A stretch of 5,199 nucleotides of DNA from Clostridia bacterium. GTDB taxonomy: Bacteria; Bacillota; Clostridia; Oscillospirales; CAG-272. The stretch spans positions 1-5,199 of the forward strand of contig JAFNZX010000142.1 in the NCBI GenBank assembly GCA_017382615.1. The letters run 5' to 3'. Below, piece after piece: positions 1 through 2,651 of the stretch. A model generated the notes under the pieces. It ran no database searches. It saw nothing but the letters and a program-made list of their open reading frames with translations, and was not told the DNA's origin. The position numbers and the translations under genes were made by a program. Numbering within the stretch: the first letter of the stretch is position 1; every line of letters begins with the position of its first letter.

Positions 1-79
1 AAAATCTTGGTCTACCACTCGTAACTCTTTGCAAAAGGGCGTTTCTTGGCATTTTACAACAAATGATGCGAGAATTAAA

Positions 80-108
80 TTGAAACACCTTTACCCTGTT
101 ATTAAAAT
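80..108 (+). promoter_or_regulatory. Possible sigma-A promoter reading right into a gene-free, hairpin-rich stretch
   Basis: TTGAAA (80-85) and TAAAAT (103-108) are separated by 17 bases, and each matches the sigma-A consensus at five of six positions. A transcript would begin near 115. It would run through the hairpins at 137-159 and 207-249 and meet a T-rich terminator hairpin at 273-295. No credible reading frame with a ribosome-binding site follows, so if the promoter is real the product would be a short RNA. The surrounding DNA is AT-rich, so a chance match is quite possible. Confidence 0.3.
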
Positions 109-136
109 GTAAAGTTTTAAGTGAAACAAAGTAGTA

Positions 137-159
137 GGGGCAGATTCCATATCTGCCCC
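137..159. repeat. 9-bp palindromic hairpin (GGGGCAGAT / ATCTGCCCC)
   Basis: GGGGCAGAT (137-145) and ATCTGCCCC (151-159) are exact reverse complements around the five-base loop TCCAT. On the minus strand the stem is followed by TACTACTTTGTTT, a weak T-rich tail that could make it a back-up terminator for the leftward membrane-protein operon. On the plus strand it is followed by an A-rich tract, so it would not terminate rightward transcription. The GTAGGGGC...GCCCC form resembles short dispersed palindromes common between genes in Clostridia. That resemblance is from memory and untested. Confidence 0.6.
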
Positions 160-206
160 CAAAATAAAAACGCTCGTGCGTGGGCCTGCGAAAATAGCGG
201 AGAAAC

Positions 207-249
207 AAAATCAAGGACTGCATCCAAGTGGATACAGTCCTTGATTTTT
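207..249. terminator. Strong bidirectional rho-independent terminator
   Basis: A perfect 14-bp stem (AAAATCAAGGACTG with CAGTCCTTGATTTT) continues after one mismatch into ATCC/GGAT with the loop AAGT. The plus strand ends in TTTTT (245-249). The minus strand ends in TTTTGTTT. It therefore has an A-tract/T-tract layout working both ways. It lies about 55 bases past the stop codon of the 123-aa membrane protein and is the natural end of that leftward operon. It also forms the centre of the longer inverted repeat around it. Confidence 0.8.
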
Positions 250-272
250 GCGAATTTCTCCGTAGATTTGGT

Positions 273-295
273 AGCCCGATGCACGGGCTTGTTTT
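273..295 (+). terminator. Rightward terminator-like hairpin
   Basis: AGCCCG (273-278) and CGGGCT (284-289) pair around the loop ATGCA, followed by TGTTTT on the plus strand. The GC-rich stem and T-rich tail suit a rightward terminator, whereas the minus-strand tail is not T-rich. It would block rightward transcription, from a gene left of the window or from the candidate promoter at 80-108, from entering the leftward operon. The same bases can instead pair with 175-185 in the longer inverted repeat, so the two folds compete. Confidence 0.5.
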
Positions 296-303
296 GAAAC
301 GAA

Positions 304-675
304 TTAAGCTGCCAGAGAAGGATCAGCTTCCATCTCTTCAAACGTCTGCTTGTTTTCAAGCACGTAGCCGCGGATTGCCAGCAAATCAAAAATTGCTGCT
401 GCCACACCGATCACACCGCCAAGAAGAACGTTGATCACGATGCTGACAATAATGTTTGTCATCCACTTATCATAGCTCTGTACCAGACCGGGATAGGGAG
501 TCAGAACAGCCTTGGACTGCTTGAAGCGGCAGTAAGCGCAGTAGATGTTCCATGCACCGCAGATAACGCCTGCCAAAGAGATCACCTGAATGATGCCGAT
601 GATCAGCCACAGAATTGCGGAGATTTGCTCTCTTTCAGAAAGAGTTTTTGCAAGTTGCTTATGGTTGCTTGCCAT
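304..675 (-). CDS. Small two-helix membrane protein, unknown function (123 aa)
   Basis: I do not recognise this family with confidence. The protein has a short hydrophilic N-terminus (residues 1-17), a long hydrophobic segment (about 19-48, ending in the aromatic and cysteine-rich stretch WNIYCAYCRF), a polar loop with a PYPG motif (about 50-70), a second hydrophobic segment (about 72-101, containing NVLLGGVIGVAAAIFDLL), and an acidic tail. Two membrane-spanning helices with both ends on the same side are likely. There is no signal peptide cleavage motif or catalytic signature. The start is supported by AAGGAG (683-688), seven bases upstream. It is the second gene of a leftward operon, 21 bases after the 105-aa membrane protein, and is followed by the terminator at 207-249. 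The coupling and similar size suggest that the two proteins act together at the membrane, which is inference only. Confidence 0.8.
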   Translation of the reverse strand: MASNHKQLAKTLSEREQISAILWLIIGIIQVISLAGVICGAWNIYCAYCRFKQSKAVLTPYPGLVQSYDKWMTNIIVSIVINVLLGGVIGVAAAIFDLLAIRGYVLENKQTFEEMEADPSLAA

Positions 676-696
676 GATGTGTCTCCTTGAAATGAA

Positions 697-1014
697 TTAG
701 TCCTTAATGAATTTAGCGGCGATTGCGCTTGCAACGGGGATTTTGTAGTTGATCTCGCCCTTGAAGAACTTTACGATTGCGATGATGTAGAATACCAGCA
801 TGATAACGGAAAGAATCTGACCAAGGACAGGGATGATGTTCAATACGCTAACGAGAGCGATCGCGATCAAAACCGTCAGAGATTGGAGCTTTTCTTCCTT
901 ACTCAGCTTATTCCACCACAGAATGTCGATGATAAGCAGAATAACAGGAACGATAGCTGCAAGACCCCAGAAACGGTTCTCGCTTACGCCAAGTTTTTCC
1001 ATCATTTCCTTCAT
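697..1014 (-). CDS. Small membrane protein, DUF4870/Tic20-like (105 aa)
   Basis: This short protein has three hydrophobic segments, at about residues 16-33, 45-61 and 64-83. They are followed by the tail FFKGEINYKIPVASAIA. The pattern of a short helix, a NIIPVLGQILS turn, a last helix, then KGE-x-YKIP recalls the DUF4870 (Tic20-like) family of small bacterial membrane proteins, whose role is not established. That match is from memory and moderate. The start ATG follows AGGAGG (1025-1030) at ten bases, slightly long. A second in-frame ATG at codon 4 with a nearby AAGGA is an alternative. It is the first gene of a leftward operon under the consensus promoter at 1067-1095 and is followed after 21 bases by the 123-aa membrane protein. 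No enzyme motif is visible. Confidence 0.8.
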   Translation of the reverse strand: MKEMMEKLGVSENRFWGLAAIVPVILLIIDILWWNKLSKEEKLQSLTVLIAIALVSVLNIIPVLGQILSVIMLVFYIIAIVKFFKGEINYKIPVASAIAAKFIKD

Positions 1015-1043
1015 TAGTATGTAGCCTCCTGAATAAAATATTT

Positions 1044-1060
1044 AATGGTTACTGACCATT
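1044..1060. promoter_or_regulatory. Palindrome at the predicted start of the membrane-protein transcript (operator or 5' hairpin)
   Basis: On the minus strand this reads AATGGTCAGTAACCATT: perfect 6-bp arms around five bases. It begins about seven bases after the -10 box of the leftward promoter, so it spans roughly +1 to +17. That is a classic position for a repressor operator, and the dyad size fits a dimeric repressor. It could alternatively form a weak AT-rich hairpin at the 5' end of the mRNA. No regulator gene is present in the window. Confidence 0.45.
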
Positions 1061-1066
1061 GGCACT

Positions 1067-1095
1067 ATTATATAGGAAAATTCACAATTTGTCAA
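1067..1095 (-). promoter_or_regulatory. Perfect-consensus sigma-A promoter for the small membrane-protein operon
   Basis: Read on the minus strand, TTGACA (1095-1090) and TATAAT (1072-1067) are separated by exactly 17 bases, an exact match to the consensus at all 12 positions. Transcription should start near 1060, giving a leader of about 46 bases before the ATG at 1014. The -35 box lies only 18 bases past the methyltransferase stop codon. With no clear terminator between them, methyltransferase transcripts may also read into this operon. Confidence 0.85.
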
Positions 1096-1113
1096 TATCA
1101 AATGCGGTATTTG

Positions 1114-2223
1114 TCACATTTTGTCCCCACTTATTGCGTACAAATTGATGTCCCATGCGGGGAAGTAGGGAAAGCGGCGCAAATAGAGCCGATACTCGGG
1201 GCAGAGCGTGTGCACAAGAGCCGGGAGCGCATAAAGATCCTCGCTGCGGTGGTAGCAGGATACCAGCAGAGCGGGGGCGTATTTTGCAATCGTTTCGCGG
1301 CAGCCCTGCAAGGCTTGCGCTTCAGAGCCCTCCACGTCAAATTTTATATAGTCGCAGCTCGTGCCGCCAAGCACGCTGTCCACGCTGCGTGCCTGCACCT
1401 TTGTCACCTTGCCCGTGCGCCCCTGCAGTACGGTGGAGGTGTTCTGTGCTGCTCCCGCGTTGCGATTTCCCGAGGCGTCAAAGGTCAGCGTGGTGTCCTC
1501 ACTCCATGCAGCGCATTGCAGGGGAACGATCTCAAAGCCTTGCTCTGCTTCAGCATATGCGCAAAGCTTGCGATAGTTGCGCGCATCGGGCTCAAGTGCG
1601 TAAAGCTTTTGCAGATTGGGGGCGTAGGGCGCAAGTGCGCGCGCAGAGTCACCGTTATATGCACCAAGATCGACTGCTGTGCAGAACTCCTTACAGGGCA
1701 GTATCTGCCCGAAGGATTCGTCGGGATCATTTTGGATTTCCAAAAGGAATTTGAGATCTCCCGTCAGCTTGTAGCGGATGATGTGATCGAACACGCGCAC
1801 CGATTCCGCATCGGCAAGCAGAGCGCGTGCTGCGTCAAATTCGGATTTGTGTTGGGCGTAAAACGCGGCGTCAAAGAGCGTGTCACCGAATACGGGCACG
1901 TCGGGGGCGTACAGCTCGCATTCGTTTGCTACGTGCAAAATGGTTTGCATGACGTTCGGCAGGGAGGTGGCAAAGGAGAGCAGCACGATCATGTTGCAAG
2001 AACCGTATTTCTCTTTTGCCTCGCTGTAGGAAAGCACGCGCTTGCCGTGAAAGGCGTGCCCGCGCACAAAGCCGTCGCTGGCAAAAAAGTCCTCAATCTC
2101 AATGCCCTTGGTTTGCGCCACGGCAAGAATCTTGTCAGCACCGTTGCCCATGCCGTACATGACGATGTGTTTGTTTGTGGATTTCAGATATTCCCAAAGA
2201 TCGGGAAATGCGGAATATGGCAT
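1114..2223 (-). CDS. FkbM-family SAM-dependent methyltransferase (369 aa)
   Basis: This is probably an O-methyltransferase of the FkbM type, which moves a methyl group from S-adenosylmethionine to a sugar or other small acceptor; the acceptor cannot be read from sequence. The C-terminal catalytic domain (about residues 180-360) shows the SAM-binding motif VDLGAYNGDS (184-193), an acidic second strand ALEPD (209-213), IKFDVEGSE (293-301), which is the hallmark FkbM motif, and SCYHRSEDLYALP (322-334). The N-terminal part (about 18-112) has IVMYGMGNGADKIL (20-33) and FFASDGFVRG (46-55), a Rossmann-like accessory domain common in FkbM proteins of Clostridia. No signal peptide or membrane segment is present, so it is cytoplasmic. 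The start is supported by GAGG (2230-2233), six bases from the ATG. It stands alone on its strand, transcribed divergently from the HIT gene through an overlapping promoter. The stop is TGA at 1114-1116, with no convincing terminator after it. Confidence 0.9.
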   Translation of the reverse strand: MPYSAFPDLWEYLKSTNKHIVMYGMGNGADKILAVAQTKGIEIEDFFASDGFVRGHAFHGKRVLSYSEAKEKYGSCNMIVLLSFATSLPNVMQTILHVANECELYAPDVPVFGDTLFDAAFYAQHKSEFDAARALLADAESVRVFDHIIRYKLTGDLKFLLEIQNDPDESFGQILPCKEFCTAVDLGAYNGDSARALAPYAPNLQKLYALEPDARNYRKLCAYAEAEQGFEIVPLQCAAWSEDTTLTFDASGNRNAGAAQNTSTVLQGRTGKVTKVQARSVDSVLGGTSCDYIKFDVEGSEAQALQGCRETIAKYAPALLVSCYHRSEDLYALPALVHTLCPEYRLYLRRFPYFPAWDINLYAISGDKM

Positions 2224-2240
2224 AAGTTACCTCACTTTTG

Positions 2241-2269
2241 TTGACAAATACGTGCAATTATGCTACAAT
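2241..2269 (+). promoter_or_regulatory. Sigma-A promoter for the HIT/glycosidase operon (extended -10)
   Basis: TTGACA (2241-2246, perfect) and TACAAT (2264-2269, five of six) are separated by 17 bases, with TG at 2261-2262 giving an extended -10 (TGC-TACAAT). Transcription should start near 2276, leaving a ~33-base leader before the ATG at 2309. The -10 box overlaps that of the opposing methyltransferase promoter by two bases. Confidence 0.85.
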
Positions 2270-2280
2270 TATAGCATAAT
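2257..2280. promoter_or_regulatory. Perfect 9-bp inverted repeat spanning both divergent -10 elements
   Basis: ATTATGCTA (2257-2265) and TAGCATAAT (2272-2280) are exact reverse complements around CAATTA. Each arm carries the TATGCTA stretch that forms the extended -10 of one of the two opposing promoters, so much of the symmetry comes from two matched promoter elements. The same dyad could also be bound by a dimeric repressor, which would silence both directions at once. Confidence 0.7.
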
Positions 2281-2296
2281 CAATCACTTTTGTAAA
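2268..2296 (-). promoter_or_regulatory. Sigma-A promoter for the FkbM methyltransferase (extended -10)
   Basis: On the minus strand TTTACA (2296-2291, five of six) and TATAAT (2273-2268, perfect) are separated by 17 bases, again with TGC directly before the -10. Transcription should start near 2261, about 38 bases upstream of the ATG at 2223. Its -35 box overlaps the ribosome-binding site of the HIT gene on the other strand. Confidence 0.8.
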
Positions 2297-2301
2297 GGAG
2301 G
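2294..2301 (+). promoter_or_regulatory. Strong ribosome-binding site that fixes the HIT start
   Basis: AAAGGAGG lies seven bases before the ATG at 2309. The reading frame is open back to 2102, but those upstream codons overlap the methyltransferase gene and the promoter. This site, together with the HIT family's usual N-terminus (CLFCKIIAGEIP), sets the true start at 2309. Confidence 0.9.
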
Positions 2302-2308
2302 ATTTATC

Positions 2309-2647
2309 ATGTCTTGTCTGTTTTGCAAAATTATCGCGGGAGAGATTCCCTCAAAAAAGGTCTATGAGGACGAATACGTTTACGCGTTTTACGATATCGC
2401 GCCCATGGCACCCGTGCACGTGTTGTTCGTTCCCAAGCAGCATATGGACAGCGCTGACGCCGTAAGTGCAGAGAACAGCGTCTACGTTGCAAAGATCTTT
2501 GAGGCAATTCCCGCTGTGGCAAAGGAACTGGGCTTGGAGAACGGCTATCGCGTCATCACCAACTGCGGTGAGGACGGCTGCCAGAGTGTAAAGCACCTGC
2601 ATTTCCACCTGCTGGGTGGCAAAAAGCTGCCTGAGACGTTGGGGTAA
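2309..2647 (+). CDS. HIT-family (histidine triad) nucleotide hydrolase/transferase (112 aa)
   Basis: HIT proteins of the HINT branch hydrolyse or transfer nucleoside monophosphates, for example from adenosine 5'-phosphoramidates, through a nucleotidyl-histidine intermediate. The triad is plain: H96-L-H98-F-H100-L-L inside the motif QSVKHLHFHLLGG (92-104). H98 is the expected nucleophile by family analogy. CLFC (residues 3-6) supplies the two cysteines that bind zinc in many bacterial members, and IIAGEIPSKKVYED (8-21) is the usual family opening. The length of 112 aa is normal for a complete protein. It is cytoplasmic, with no signal peptide. The gene has its own near-consensus promoter and a strong ribosome-binding site. 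It is followed after only four bases by the large glycoside-hydrolase-like gene, so the two are almost certainly co-transcribed. Confidence 0.95.
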   Translation: MSCLFCKIIAGEIPSKKVYEDEYVYAFYDIAPMAPVHVLFVPKQHMDSADAVSAENSVYVAKIFEAIPAVAKELGLENGYRVITNCGEDGCQSVKHLHFHLLGGKKLPETLG

Positions 2648-2651
2648 TGCC

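Larger units (their letters stand above)
167..295. repeat. Long imperfect inverted repeat (~130 bp) with nested stems
   Basis: The two halves of this segment are imperfect reverse complements. Going inward, the pairs are AAAAC (167-171) with GTTTT (291-295), GCTCGTGC (172-179) with GCACGGGC (281-288, one mismatch), GGGC (182-185) with GCCC (274-277), AAAT (192-195) with ATTT (266-269), CGGAGAAA (198-205) with TTTCTCCG (255-262), and AAAATCAAGGACTG (207-220) with CAGTCCTTGATTTT (235-248). The arms differ by small gaps, the largest being about six bases beside the inner stem. It could be a MITE-like element, two inverted copies of a ~55-bp repeat, or a structured RNA. It lies just beyond the last gene of the leftward operon. 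No transposase or clear target-site duplication is seen. Confidence 0.65.

Noticed and set aside
1..52. A minus-strand ATG (52-50) opening a 17-codon frame to the left edge
   Set aside because: It has no Shine-Dalgarno site and the stretch is too short to judge; it could be a gene start but nothing supports it.
117..407. A 96-codon minus-strand frame across the terminator region
   Set aside because: It overlaps the end of the 123-aa membrane protein in another frame, reads through the terminator, and lacks a ribosome-binding site.
228..434. A 68-codon plus-strand frame overlapping the inverted repeat and the 123-aa gene
   Set aside because: It has no ribosome-binding site, runs through two terminator hairpins, and its sequence simply reflects the inverted repeat.
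1044..1060. The palindrome as a terminator for the methyltransferase gene
   Set aside because: The stem is only 6 bp and AT-rich with no clean T-tract, and it lies downstream of the next operon's promoter, where a terminator would block that operon.
1045..2244. A 399-codon plus-strand open frame lying antisense across the whole methyltransferase gene
   Set aside because: It has no ribosome-binding site and no recognisable domain, and it is the mirror of a gene with clear FkbM motifs; codon bias of the real gene keeps the opposite strand open.
2102..2308. N-terminal extension of the HIT frame back to an upstream ATG
   Set aside because: The extension overlaps the methyltransferase gene and the promoter; AAAGGAGG and the normal family N-terminus place the start at 2309.
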